Source of the DNA: RGIG5612 sp045616165
GTDB taxonomy: Bacteria; Bacillota; Clostridia; Lachnospirales; Lachnospiraceae
Length of the DNA stretch: 18,068 nucleotides
NCBI GenBank assembly: GCA_045616165.1
Contig: JAZLGF010000045.1
Location: 1-18,068 of the forward strand
Reading direction: 5' to 3'
Below are positions 1-8,259 of this stretch, piece after piece. The notes under the pieces are model-generated. The model did not search any database, had not been told where the DNA came from, and was given only the letters and a program-made list of their open reading frames with translations. A program made the translations under genes and the position numbers. The stretch's first letter is position 1, and each line of letters opens with the position of its first letter.

Positions 1-165
1 GCAGGCGCCGTCAGCTTCGCGAGCGAAATAGTATATTATTAAGAAAGCGAGCGGGACAGTGTGGCTCGTTATCGGCGAGTTGGAACCCGAGCCAGGAACG
101 AGCTACACTGTCCGCGAGCATATAGTAAAGAGCCCGACAAATCTCAATTTGCCGGGCCTTTTTTT
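1..165 (+). repeat. Structured GC-rich intergenic element, copy A (left edge may be cut by the window)
   Basis: The first of three related elements (A; B at 10456-10638, minus; C at 11336-11505, plus). In order it shows a GC-rich head (1-24), an AT-rich stretch (25-45), the hexamer GCGAGC (47-52), and a 17-bp stem in which GGACAGTGTGGCTCGTT (54-70) pairs with 97-113 through one G-U pair. A 26-nt loop (71-96) follows, then a second GCGAGC (114-119), the linker AAAGAG, and an intrinsic terminator (132-165). The loop core 72-95 is identical to 11429-11452 in copy C. Bases 1-79 match 10560-10638 of copy B in inverted orientation at 77 of 79 positions. The element could be a small-RNA gene with its own terminator or a non-coding mobile repeat; I do not recognise a named family. 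Confidence 0.8.
132..165 (+). terminator. Intrinsic terminator ending element A; possibly bidirectional
   Basis: An 11-bp stem (132-142 with 147-157, GCCCGACAAAT against ATTTGCCGGGC, one mismatch) closes a CTCA loop. On the plus strand it is followed by seven T residues (159-165). On the minus strand the same hairpin is followed by TCTTTAC, so it could also end the cupin operon arriving from the right, less efficiently. No plus-strand protein gene precedes it in the window, which suggests that element A itself, or something left of the window, is transcribed towards it. Confidence 0.85.
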
Positions 166-222
166 CGTTTTATTTATAAAGTTATTAAAGTTACAACTAC
201 TAATTAATTGCCTTACCTATTT

Positions 223-678
223 TCATTTATATGCTTCTCCGCCATATTCAGGGCTTGTAACTATAGAAAAATGAAATACTGGACGGTCAACTTTTAAGAT
301 TCGCATTGGCATATGCGGCATATTTGCTGGGACAAATAATAAAGTTGATTTTGTAAGAAGATGTCTTTCTCCATTTATCGCAACTTCGATTTCTGCGCCA
401 AGGTCATATGGATTTTCAGGGTCTGAACTAAAAAATCCAATAAGCTCTGGTGAATTGTGACTATGTCCTTCGAAAACAGGATCTTTTTCTGGCACAGCAT
501 AATACCATGCTGTATTCATCTGAAATGCGCCTGGAGTAATATTTCCATCAATCCAAAGAATTCTATTCGAGAACTTTTTGTACATTTCCTGGAACTCTGG
601 GGTTCCTGTAACAGGAGCTTTTAAATCCTGAACAATATATTGGCTATATTCGCCACCTTCATTATTTTTATAAACCAT
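223..678 (-). CDS. Cupin-fold protein, last gene of a metal-complex uptake operon
   Basis: A 151-residue single-domain protein. It shows a complete cupin metal triad: H72, H74 and E78 in the motif GHSHNSPE, and H122 in FVPANMPHMP. Cupins with this HxH...E...H arrangement usually bind a divalent metal; the substrate cannot be read from the sequence. I chose the ATG at 678 because AGGAGAGG lies about 6 bases upstream. A longer in-frame start at 729 would overlap the preceding lipoprotein gene and has no ribosome binding site. There is no signal peptide, so it is cytoplasmic. It follows the binding-protein gene after 28 bases on the same strand and is probably co-transcribed with the ABC importer, perhaps processing or sensing the imported compound; that role is inferred from position only. 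Confidence 0.8.
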   Translation of the reverse strand: MVYKNNEGGEYSQYIVQDLKAPVTGTPEFQEMYKKFSNRILWIDGNITPGAFQMNTAWYYAVPEKDPVFEGHSHNSPELIGFFSSDPENPYDLGAEIEVAINGERHLLTKSTLLFVPANMPHMPMRILKVDRPVFHFSIVTSPEYGGEAYK

Positions 679-706
679 AATTACCTCTCCTAATAAAAAA
701 TTTGTA

Positions 707-1741
707 TTAATTATAACACAATTTATCAAACTCTGATGTTGTTAAATCATGATGGTAAAACAAGTCGTAAAACTCTTTCGCCTCTTCATATAAATCGTAT
801 GTTGCTTCTTCCGGATATAAAATTTTCGCAAGCCAGCTCATTCCCATAAGCCGTTGCACAGAAGGTGGAAATCCCATCCAATTATATGGGCCTTCCGGTA
901 CTTCATAGTACTTATTATTTTTTACTGCACTAACCTGACTCCAAACTTCATCATCAGCCATCTCGTCATAAATCGTGTTAGGTGAAACCAAAATCACATC
1001 CGGATTCCAAGTAAGGATTTGTTCCATATCGACTTCGTTACCAGTTCCTTTACTAGTTGGATTATCGACTTTTGCAACATTGTCTGAAAGCATATCAATT
1101 ATTTCGCTGTGATAACTATCTTTCGCAATTACGTTTAACCCTTCCTCGCCTACGATATATAAAAGTCTTTCCATCGTTACATGTTCCGCAATATTTTTAG
1201 TTCTTTCATAAACTTTTTCGCAATACGTAGCAAGCTTATTTGCTTCTTCTTGCATACTTAAAAGTTCTCCAAGTATAGTGTATGTTTCATCTGCGGCTTT
1301 AATATCAAAGTTAATATGAACACATGGGATTTGCGTTTGACTTTGCAAATCGTCTAATTCTTTTGCAAGTGTATCCGTTGGCTCTCCGATATCTATTATT
1401 AAATCTGCTCCACTCATCATAAGTGTTTCCAAATTTAAATCACCTTTTCCACCATAAAGTTGACCAATATTTGGAAGGCTTAAATATTTATCGGCAATAT
1501 ATTCCTTATCTTTCTCTTTCCACTTTATTGCAGTTCCAACTAATTTATCTGGAGCAAGCGCAAAAACAATAATTTGCGCAAACGGACCTATAACCGCAAT
1601 TTTTTGTGGTTCTAAAGGAACATTAACTTCTCTATCTAATGAGTCAATAAAAGTTTGTGTTGGATTAATTTCGCCACCGCCTGATGCGCAGCCCGACATG
1701 ATAAGGATACATATTAAAATGAACGGTATTATTTTTTTCAT
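707..1741 (-). CDS. ABC transporter substrate-binding lipoprotein (Fe/B12/siderophore type)
   Basis: 344 residues. The N-terminus is a lipoprotein signal: KK, a hydrophobic core, then MSGC with C18 as the probable lipidated cysteine, followed by a small Ser/Gly linker. The mature part matches the periplasmic-binding fold of the BtuF/FhuD/FecB class: two lobes joined by a long helix (around residues 165-185), a GADLIID segment in the N-lobe, and a C-terminal stretch with WMGFPPSVQRLMG and WLAKILYPE typical of iron-complex and corrinoid binders. It should capture ligand outside the membrane and deliver it to the permease (2506-3474) and ATPase (1738-2505). Its ATG overlaps the stop of the ATPase gene (ATGA), with AAGGA a few bases upstream. 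Siderophore, haem or cobalamin cannot be told apart here. Confidence 0.93.
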   Translation of the reverse strand: MKKIIPFILICILIMSGCASGGGEINPTQTFIDSLDREVNVPLEPQKIAVIGPFAQIIVFALAPDKLVGTAIKWKEKDKEYIADKYLSLPNIGQLYGGKGDLNLETLMMSGADLIIDIGEPTDTLAKELDDLQSQTQIPCVHINFDIKAADETYTILGELLSMQEEANKLATYCEKVYERTKNIAEHVTMERLLYIVGEEGLNVIAKDSYHSEIIDMLSDNVAKVDNPTSKGTGNEVDMEQILTWNPDVILVSPNTIYDEMADDEVWSQVSAVKNNKYYEVPEGPYNWMGFPPSVQRLMGMSWLAKILYPEEATYDLYEEAKEFYDLFYHHDLTTSEFDKLCYN

Positions 1742-2505
1742 TTTATTCCTTTTGGAAAAATTATTTTTCCTTCTTCTGTTTCTAAAAATTTTGTATCTAA
1801 ACCATAAAGTGATTTTATTAATTCTTCATCTAATATTTCGATACTTCCATCAGCAACAATAACATGATCTTTTAGGGCTATTATCTTATCTGCGTACCAA
1901 AGTGCATGCTGCGGTGCATGGGTCGATACAAAAATACAATAACCGTCTTTTGCAAGATTACTTACTTGTTCCATAATCAGGTTTTGATTTCCATAATCAA
2001 GTGCGCTTGTAGGTTCATCCATTAATAAAGTCTTTGAGCCTTGCGCAAGCGCTCTTGCTATCAATACGAGTTGTTGTTCACCACCTGAAAGTCTTGTAAA
2101 AAATTTATGTGCTTTATCAGAAAGCCCAACTTTTTCAATTGCTTCTTTGGCTTTTTCTATTTGTTCTTTTCCTGGAACTGCTAGCGGAGCCAAAGTATGA
2201 TCAGTTCCCATAAGCACCATATCTCTTACACTATAATCGAACGTGGTTTCATGAATTTGCGGTATGTATGCTACTTTATGGGCTAACTGTCTTGCTGTTA
2301 ATTCTTTTGTTGGTACTCCGTCTATTTTTATTTCACCGGTATACTTTTTAAGCATTCCTAAGATGCATTTAAACATTGTTGTTTTTCCAGAACCGTTCGC
2401 ACCTAAAATTGTACATAAACAGCTATCTGGAATATCAAAACTAACTCCCTCTAAAATGTTCCTTCTACCATATGAAAATGTTAGGTTATTTACTTCAATA
2501 CTCAT
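1738..2505 (-). CDS. ABC transporter ATP-binding protein (FecE/FhuC/BtuD type)
   Basis: 255 residues, the usual length for this class. All nucleotide-binding motifs are intact: Walker A GANGSGKTT (35-43), Q-loop Q83, signature LSGGEQQ (139-145), Walker B LLMDEPTSALD (160-170) with catalytic E164, and switch histidine H196 in STHAP. It would energise the permease encoded immediately upstream: the permease stop and this ATG are directly adjacent with no spacer. Its own stop overlaps the start of the binding-protein gene by 4 bases, so translation of permease, ATPase and lipoprotein is likely coupled. The order permease, ATPase, binding protein, with a single permease gene, implies a homodimeric membrane channel. 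Confidence 0.95.
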   Translation of the reverse strand: MSIEVNNLTFSYGRRNILEGVSFDIPDSCLCTILGANGSGKTTMFKCILGMLKKYTGEIKIDGVPTKELTARQLAHKVAYIPQIHETTFDYSVRDMVLMGTDHTLAPLAVPGKEQIEKAKEAIEKVGLSDKAHKFFTRLSGGEQQLVLIARALAQGSKTLLMDEPTSALDYGNQNLIMEQVSNLAKDGYCIFVSTHAPQHALWYADKIIALKDHVIVADGSIEILDEELIKSLYGLDTKFLETEEGKIIFPKGIK

Positions 2506-3474
2506 TTATAATGTCTTATCTCTCTTAATTAACAAATATATAAAGAACGGTGCGCCAACAAACGCTGTTAAAATTCCAATCGGAATTTCTGTAGCCAAAA
2601 GATTTCTACTTATATCGTCAACGATTAATAAAAAGATTGCGCCAGTAAGCATTGATGCTGGTATAAGTTTTCGATAGTCATGTCCAACTAGTTTTCTTGT
2701 TAGATGGGGAATAACAAGTCCTACCCATCCTATTACGCCACTTACTGCTATGCTGGCCGCCGTTACTAAAGTCGCCGCCAAAATAACAACTAATCTTAAT
2801 CTCTTAGTATTTATTCCAAGTGTGCTCGCCTCTTCATCGCCAAGTGTCAAAATATTTATTTTCCATCTAAGTATCAAAAGCGTTCCGCATCCAATTACCA
2901 TTGCTGCAATTACAATTAAATTAAAATCGCTTAGTTTAACGCCCGATAAACTTCCCATAAGCCAATATGTTATTGCCGGAAGTTCATTCGTTGTATCTGC
3001 CACCAATTTAATATAGCTTGTTCCAGCCGAGAAAAATGAGCCTATCATTATTCCCGAAAGAATTAAGTTTAAGATTTTATTGCCTGGTGCTTTTTGGGCA
3101 ATTATAAATACTATTGCAACCGTAATTATACTGATAACAAACGCAGATAATGTCATCCATCTTGTTCCTAGTCCTAAGATAATTCCGAGTGCTGCGCCGA
3201 AAGCCGCGCCATTAGATGCGCCTAAGATATCCGGTGATGCCATCGGGTTTTGGAAAACTCCCTGGTAAGCTGCGCCGGCACATGAAAGGCAGCATCCCAC
3301 AAGGCAAGCCATTACTATTCTTGGAAGTCTTATATTTATAAGCACGGCTATCATTTGAGTGCTGAACTCAAATTTATATCTTCCAAGAAAGAAAGACAAA
3401 ACAAAAACAACTACCAAAACAATTGCTAGAATCGGTATTGTAATATGAAATTTTTTTCTTTTGTTATCATTCAT
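2506..3474 (-). CDS. FecCD/BtuC-family ABC transporter permease
   Basis: 322 residues with about nine to ten hydrophobic membrane segments and a short basic cytoplasmic N-terminus (NDNKRKK). The family hallmark is clear: RLPR (49-52), then GAAYQGVFQNPMASPDILG (67-85). A cytoplasmic loop around GDEEASTLGI fits the coupling region, and GVIGWVGLVIPHLTR is the conserved late segment. It forms the channel of a Fe-siderophore, haem or corrinoid importer with the ATPase at 1738-2505 and the lipoprotein at 707-1741. The ribosome binding site before the ATG is weak. The gene starts 12 bases after the THEP1-like NTPase gene, so it may depend on translation from upstream. Confidence 0.94.
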   Translation of the reverse strand: MNDNKRKKFHITIPILAIVLVVVFVLSFFLGRYKFEFSTQMIAVLINIRLPRIVMACLVGCCLSCAGAAYQGVFQNPMASPDILGASNGAAFGAALGIILGLGTRWMTLSAFVISIITVAIVFIIAQKAPGNKILNLILSGIMIGSFFSAGTSYIKLVADTTNELPAITYWLMGSLSGVKLSDFNLIVIAAMVIGCGTLLILRWKINILTLGDEEASTLGINTKRLRLVVILAATLVTAASIAVSGVIGWVGLVIPHLTRKLVGHDYRKLIPASMLTGAIFLLIVDDISRNLLATEIPIGILTAFVGAPFFIYLLIKRDKTL

Positions 3475-3486
3475 AAATAAAAAGTT

Positions 3487-4041
3487 CTACCATGCTTTTA
3501 CTATCTTTTCAAGTTGAGCAAAAACTTCGTCTCTATTTTCTTTTGTCAGCTTAATAAAGATTGTATCTTCTCTATCTTTATAAGCTCTAACATTATTTAT
3601 ATAGTCATTATCGTATCTTTCTTTTATTGTTGCGATAACATGATTTGGACCTTCAAGTACTTCGTAAACCTTTTTTGTAAATTCATCTACATCAGATTCA
3701 AAATATCCAATCTCATCCATTATTACAACATCGTCTTTGTCCGCTTCTGACAAAAGTTCTACACCAAGCTTTGCAAAAATATCCTTATTTATCGTTTTGT
3801 CTATTTTATTGCAACTGCCTATATAATTTTCTTTTGTTTCTTTTCTGTTTTCAATCGATTGATTCGCTGGATACATATAAATCTTAAAACCGTTATTATT
3901 CTCATCGATTTTATCTTTATGCATCAAAGTGAAATAGCCCTGAATATTTTTATCTTTGAGTTCTTCTTTAAGCTTATTTACGAGATATGTTTTTCCTACG
4001 CCTTTATCTGCGCCTATTAAAATATTTTTTATTGAATCCAT
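3487..4041 (-). CDS. THEP1-like P-loop nucleoside-triphosphatase
   Basis: 184 residues. Walker A is GADKGVGKT (10-18) and Walker B is VVIMDEIG (105-112), an arrangement matching the THEP1/NTPase_1 family of small ATP/GTP phosphatases. The segment HVIATIKER (134-142) resembles the family's third strand region. Family members hydrolyse several NTPs in vitro, but their physiological role is mostly unknown. Some clostridial members lie next to metal or cofactor genes, which fits here, since the next three genes encode an ABC importer. The first 13 bases overlap the end of the GH2 glycosidase gene, in a different frame, so the two are probably translationally coupled. No signal peptide or membrane segment is present. 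The family call is good; any link to the transporter is inference from gene order. Confidence 0.8.
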   Translation of the reverse strand: MDSIKNILIGADKGVGKTYLVNKLKEELKDKNIQGYFTLMHKDKIDENNNGFKIYMYPANQSIENRKETKENYIGSCNKIDKTINKDIFAKLGVELLSEADKDDVVIMDEIGYFESDVDEFTKKVYEVLEGPNHVIATIKERYDNDYINNVRAYKDREDTIFIKLTKENRDEVFAQLEKIVKAW

Positions 4042-5576
4042 AAATCTTCACCAAGGTTATATGATATATCTTTCACTTGATTTTTAGTTACTTTACATGT
4101 ACTTCTATCAAATGTATATAAACCATTTATTTCATCTTCAATATCTGTAAACTGGGTATATACGCTACCGCATATTCCTTTTGAGGAATCCGGCCAAATC
4201 ATCTTTTTATACATCAAAAGAATTTTATATGTAAGTTCTCCTTTGCTGTGACACTTTCCGTATCCATATGTTTTTTCTGCGCCATTAAGATTAAGGGTAT
4301 ATCCTCCACATTCTGATATTAACACTGGACGATTTTTAGGACGTATTTTTCTTAGGAAAAAATAAACATGTCTTGAATCAAAGTCACTCTTATTTCTAGA
4401 AAACCAACCTGATGTCGAATCGATTAATCTTGTAGGATCTAATTCTTTTACTTTTGTATAAATATTATCCGAGTCAAACTGACCCCAGCCCTCATTAAAT
4501 AACGTGTATATAATAATTGATGGATGATTATACAAATGTTTTACGGTATTCATTGTATGTTCAAGCCATATTTGTTGCCTTTGATTATATGTATTACACT
4601 CATCCTTAAACCTAAATCCTAAAGTTCCCAGCACGGTATCCTTAAAGAAATGATATTTACCTGAGTTTACCATGTCCTGCATAACAAGCATTCCTAATCT
4701 ATCACAAGCATAATAAAACTCTTCTGTCTCAACTTTAACATGCATTCTTAACATGTTAAAACCAAGTTCTTTCATCCTTAATATATCTTTTTCATATTCT
4801 GACGGATCATCTGGTAATAAATAGCCATCTTTATAATAACCTTGGTTTAATACTCCATGTAAAAAGATTGGCTTGTTATTTAAGAAAACTCTTTTTATTC
4901 CGTCGCTATCATCATCTATTTCAATTTTTCTTATAGCGTAGTAAATCTCAACTTTATCTTTATCAAACTCAATTGTTCTATAATACAGATGTGGATTATC
5001 TACATCCCAATAAATTGGCCTCGTTTCATTAAAGCGCATTTCTCTTGTAAACTCTTTAACTTCTGGCCATGAAGTGCAATCATTGATATATAAAGTAACA
5101 TCCGCACCCTCTAAATCAGTAGTGATTTTTACATCTTTAATATAAACTTGTGGAACCTGTTCAATCCATACACTTTTCCATATACCTGATGTTGGTGTAT
5201 ACCACATGCCTTTATGTTTTTTCTTTTGTTTTCCATAAGGGTAATTAATATCAAGTTCATCAACTACTTCTATTTTTATATAATTTTCACCCTCTTTAAT
5301 AAAATCCGTTATGTCAAAATCAAACGGCAAATATCCACCTTCATGGCTTCCAACAAATTCGTTATTTAAATATACGTTTGCTTTTTGGTCTGCTGCTCCT
5401 ATATGCAAAATTGCTCTGTCATTTTCTTTGTTAAATATAAAAGAACGCAAATATTCTATGTGCTCATCACTTTCACATTTTGGCACATAGCTAGCTTTTC
5501 CATTAACGAACCATGTTCCATTAAGATTTAAAAAACTTTCTCTTTTAAGTTGTGGTCTAGGGTATACATTCCACAT
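4029..5576 (-). CDS. Glycoside hydrolase family 2 (cytoplasmic beta-glycosidase)
   Basis: 515 residues. The N-terminus YPRPQLKRESFLNLNGTW opens a jelly-roll sugar-binding domain (about 1-140, with ANVYLNNEFVGSHEGGYLPF). A shortened immunoglobulin-like domain (about 140-225) follows, then the TIM barrel. Catalytic residues are visible: acid/base E362 in LFNEGWGQFD and nucleophile E422 in ISECGG. FNMLRMHV (273-280) and YTQFTDIEDEINGLYTFDR (473-491) are further GH2 landmarks. There is no signal peptide, so it acts on imported glycosides, probably brought in by the MFS protein encoded 13 bases upstream. It is shorter than many GH2 enzymes, mainly through the compact middle domain. Galactosidase and glucuronidase activity cannot be separated by eye. 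Confidence 0.9.
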   Translation of the reverse strand: MWNVYPRPQLKRESFLNLNGTWFVNGKASYVPKCESDEHIEYLRSFIFNKENDRAILHIGAADQKANVYLNNEFVGSHEGGYLPFDFDITDFIKEGENYIKIEVVDELDINYPYGKQKKKHKGMWYTPTSGIWKSVWIEQVPQVYIKDVKITTDLEGADVTLYINDCTSWPEVKEFTREMRFNETRPIYWDVDNPHLYYRTIEFDKDKVEIYYAIRKIEIDDDSDGIKRVFLNNKPIFLHGVLNQGYYKDGYLLPDDPSEYEKDILRMKELGFNMLRMHVKVETEEFYYACDRLGMLVMQDMVNSGKYHFFKDTVLGTLGFRFKDECNTYNQRQQIWLEHTMNTVKHLYNHPSIIIYTLFNEGWGQFDSDNIYTKVKELDPTRLIDSTSGWFSRNKSDFDSRHVYFFLRKIRPKNRPVLISECGGYTLNLNGAEKTYGYGKCHSKGELTYKILLMYKKMIWPDSSKGICGSVYTQFTDIEDEINGLYTFDRSTCKVTKNQVKDISYNLGEDLWIQ

Positions 5577-5589
5577 AATTTTATCCTAC

Positions 5590-6852
5590 CTATTTGACAT
5601 TACTTTGTTTTACTATTTGTTTTCTGAGCAATGCTAACATAACTGACAATACTGCTGCAACTACTAATGCTGCAAGCCATATATTTTCATTTGGTAAAAA
5701 GCTTTCCGTACCATCATTGTTAATAATCACCTTAGCATTTTTCAAAACTGCTGCTCCGATTGCCGGACCTATTAATCCCGGCACTAAAACCTGACCTATT
5801 ATACGAACGCCTTGAAATCTTCCTGCTTCATTTTCAGGAATCAAATCTCTTATCTTTGCTCCAAATACACTCATTCCTGTAAGATATCCGCTCATCATGA
5901 AAAGCGAACCAATAAATACTGGAATTGTTGTTTTTGTAAAGAATAATAAAAGATAACCTATTCCGAGCATCGCAACAGGAATCCTAATACTGAATGCAAA
6001 ACCTTTTTTATCATATACTTTCCCATAGAAAGCCGTAACTACAGCAGCAACAATTATTGCGGGCGCCATAATTAAAACATAATTACTCATGCCAAGGCTT
6101 TGCTCATAATAAATAATAAGGTATGGCATAAACACCTGAATAGATATTCCAAAAATAGCAAAAAGTCCAAGAATAATATACAAAACATAATTTTCTTTTA
6201 TCGTTTTTGGTCTAAAACTTGCTATTAAAGTCTGTCCGAAATTATTAGATGATTTAGTTAAATCTTTTGCGTCTTCGATTAGAAACAATCCTAATATTCC
6301 GATGATAGTCGTTGCGATTCCTATAATGTAATAAATAGTAACCCAGCTTGAGTGTTCGTCCAAATTAAAACTCATAAAACCGCCAAAAACTATCAATATA
6401 GAAACAAGTGGCATCATAGAATTAAATCCTTCTATTTTACCTCTGTTAGTTTTATCTCCTCTATCTGTAAGCCATGCGTTGTATGCAGCATCGTTTGCCG
6501 TTGAGCCAAAGAATGTCATAACGCAATCCATTACTATTGTAAGAATAACACTTTTGATATATGCAAATGTTATAATGCTAATACCCCATATAATATATCC
6601 AATACTCATGAACGCTTTTCGTTTTCCAACTTTGTCTGAAACAGCACCCATGATAATTGTTGTTAATGCAGCTACTACTGCGCTAGCCATAACCATGGCA
6701 GATATCTCGGCTGCACTAGCGTGAAACATCTTATAGATAAAAACATTGAAATACATGTTTTCAACTACCCATGCAATCTGACCCATTAGGCCGAATATCA
6801 ACATTGCAGACCAAAAGCGTCCCCCAAGCTTATTTGGTTTTACTGCTCCCAT
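5590..6852 (-). CDS. MFS transporter, probably a glycoside or sugar symporter
   Basis: 420 residues with about twelve hydrophobic segments. The loop motif GAVSDKVGKRK (about 69-79) is the MFS motif A, between the second and third segments. Overall it resembles the GPH/SLC45-like MFS group that carries sugars or glycosides. I chose the ATG at 6852 because GGAGG stands 5-6 bases before it; an in-frame ATG five codons earlier (6867) lacks a ribosome binding site, and GGAGG would lie inside its reading frame. The GH2 glycosidase follows after 13 bases, so this protein most likely imports the glycoside that enzyme cleaves. That pairing is inferred from adjacency; the substrate is unknown. Confidence 0.85.
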   Translation of the reverse strand: MGAVKPNKLGGRFWSAMLIFGLMGQIAWVVENMYFNVFIYKMFHASAAEISAMVMASAVVAALTTIIMGAVSDKVGKRKAFMSIGYIIWGISIITFAYIKSVILTIVMDCVMTFFGSTANDAAYNAWLTDRGDKTNRGKIEGFNSMMPLVSILIVFGGFMSFNLDEHSSWVTIYYIIGIATTIIGILGLFLIEDAKDLTKSSNNFGQTLIASFRPKTIKENYVLYIILGLFAIFGISIQVFMPYLIIYYEQSLGMSNYVLIMAPAIIVAAVVTAFYGKVYDKKGFAFSIRIPVAMLGIGYLLLFFTKTTIPVFIGSLFMMSGYLTGMSVFGAKIRDLIPENEAGRFQGVRIIGQVLVPGLIGPAIGAAVLKNAKVIINNDGTESFLPNENIWLAALVVAAVLSVMLALLRKQIVKQSNVK

Positions 6853-6874
6853 AAATCCTCCAATCATATTTTGG

Positions 6875-8227
6875 CTATTGTTTTATTGCCTTTGTCATCC
6901 ATTTATTCTTTTTATATCTTACAAAGAATATTATTGCTCTTACAATCCAATCTAATATCGTATGCGCAATCCAAACACCAACTACTCCAAGTCCAAATAC
7001 CTTCGCAAGCACGATACCGGCAACGACTCTTACAAACCACATAGAAAGTGCACTTGCAATCATCGTAAATGTAGTATCTCCGGCACTCCTTAAAAACGTC
7101 GGCATAACAAAACCCATTGGCCATATTATTATTCCATTAACCGCATGCAACATACAAACTATATGTGCTAGGTGGGTCGCCTCTTCTGAAACATTATATA
7201 TTTTAAGAATTGTCGGCGTAAAGATAATAATTAATGTTATCCATATAGCGGACATAATATATACCCACTTAAGCAATTTTCTAAAATAAAACTTGGCCTT
7301 ATCAAAAGCTCCTGCACCAACGCATTGTCCTACAACGGTTGCCATTGCAAGGTTTATTGCATTGCCGGGTATAACATGGAAGCTCGCCATCGTTCCTCCA
7401 ATTGCATTTGCCGTAATGCTCGCTGTTCCCATTGTAGAAATAAAACTAAAGAGAATAATTTTACCAAGCTGGAACATTCCATTTTCTACGCCACTAGGAA
7501 CACTAAATTTAAATATATTTTTTAATATGCTTTTTTCTAATTTGAACTTCCATATATCTCTTAAATTAAGTAAATACTTTTTATTAAAAAGTAACGCTAC
7601 GGCTAAAATAGCTGCAATCCATCTTGAAACCAAAGTAGGTATAGCAACCCCTTCTACGCCATATCTTAAGGCAAAAATCAATACAGCATTACCAGCAACA
7701 TTTATCACATTCATGATAATCGAAATCTTTAATGTGATATCCGTCTTTTCCATTGCTCTAAACAAACCCGCTCCAGCATTATAGATAGCTATCGCAGGTA
7801 CAGACGCCATTACTATCATATAATACTTTCTTGTTGCGTCCATAACGTCTGCGTCAATAGCGCCAAATAATTTTGTTATTATTAAATTGCTAAATATATA
7901 TAAGAGTGCAGTAATAACAACTGATATAACTGTCATTAAAAGTACAAGATGATGTCCTGCTTTTTTTGAAAGCTTTGAATCTTTTCTTCCTAAATACTGG
8001 CAACATACCGCAACGCCTCCTGCTGCCATCGCAGAAAAGATATATTGCATAAGAACGCTAATTGAGTCTACGAGCGATACTCCCGATACTGCACTATCTC
8101 CGACTTGTGCAACCATCATCGAATCGGCAAGACCTACTGCTACAGATAAGAATTGTTCAAGAATTAATGGTAGTATTAGATGCCAAAGTTCTTTGTTTGA
8201 AAAATCTATATGTTTATTTAATTCCAT
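6875..8227 (-). CDS. MATE-family multidrug/Na+ efflux transporter
   Basis: 450 residues, the standard MATE length, with twelve predicted membrane segments in two related halves. The N-terminus shows the family pattern: LILPLILEQFLSVAVGLADS (17-36), then MMVAQVGDSAVSGVSLVDS. The second half repeats it around FKFSVPSGVENGMFQLGKI and GQCVGAGAFDKAK. MATE proteins export cationic drugs or metabolites against Na+ or H+ gradients; the substrate cannot be predicted here. The ribosome binding site is weak (only AGG some 10 bases upstream). The gene lies 22 bases upstream of the MFS gene and 32 bases downstream of the GIY-YIG gene, all in one direction, so it may be in the same transcription unit. Confidence 0.93.
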   Translation of the reverse strand: MELNKHIDFSNKELWHLILPLILEQFLSVAVGLADSMMVAQVGDSAVSGVSLVDSISVLMQYIFSAMAAGGVAVCCQYLGRKDSKLSKKAGHHLVLLMTVISVVITALLYIFSNLIITKLFGAIDADVMDATRKYYMIVMASVPAIAIYNAGAGLFRAMEKTDITLKISIIMNVINVAGNAVLIFALRYGVEGVAIPTLVSRWIAAILAVALLFNKKYLLNLRDIWKFKLEKSILKNIFKFSVPSGVENGMFQLGKIILFSFISTMGTASITANAIGGTMASFHVIPGNAINLAMATVVGQCVGAGAFDKAKFYFRKLLKWVYIMSAIWITLIIIFTPTILKIYNVSEEATHLAHIVCMLHAVNGIIIWPMGFVMPTFLRSAGDTTFTMIASALSMWFVRVVAGIVLAKVFGLGVVGVWIAHTILDWIVRAIIFFVRYKKNKWMTKAIKQ

Positions 8228-8259
8228 TATTAAATTGCCTAATTTGACCTTTTTTCTTT

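Noticed and set aside
47..120. tRNA or tRNA-like gene in element A
   Set aside because: TTGGAACCC in the loop faintly resembles a T-arm, but there is no cloverleaf, anticodon arm or acceptor stem.
59..274. 71-residue plus-strand open frame over element A
   Set aside because: It runs through the conserved hairpin and the terminator, starts at a non-ATG codon without a ribosome binding site, and overlaps the cupin gene.
6853..6867. Longer MFS start at 6867
   Set aside because: No ribosome binding site precedes it, whereas GGAGG is well placed before the ATG at 6852.
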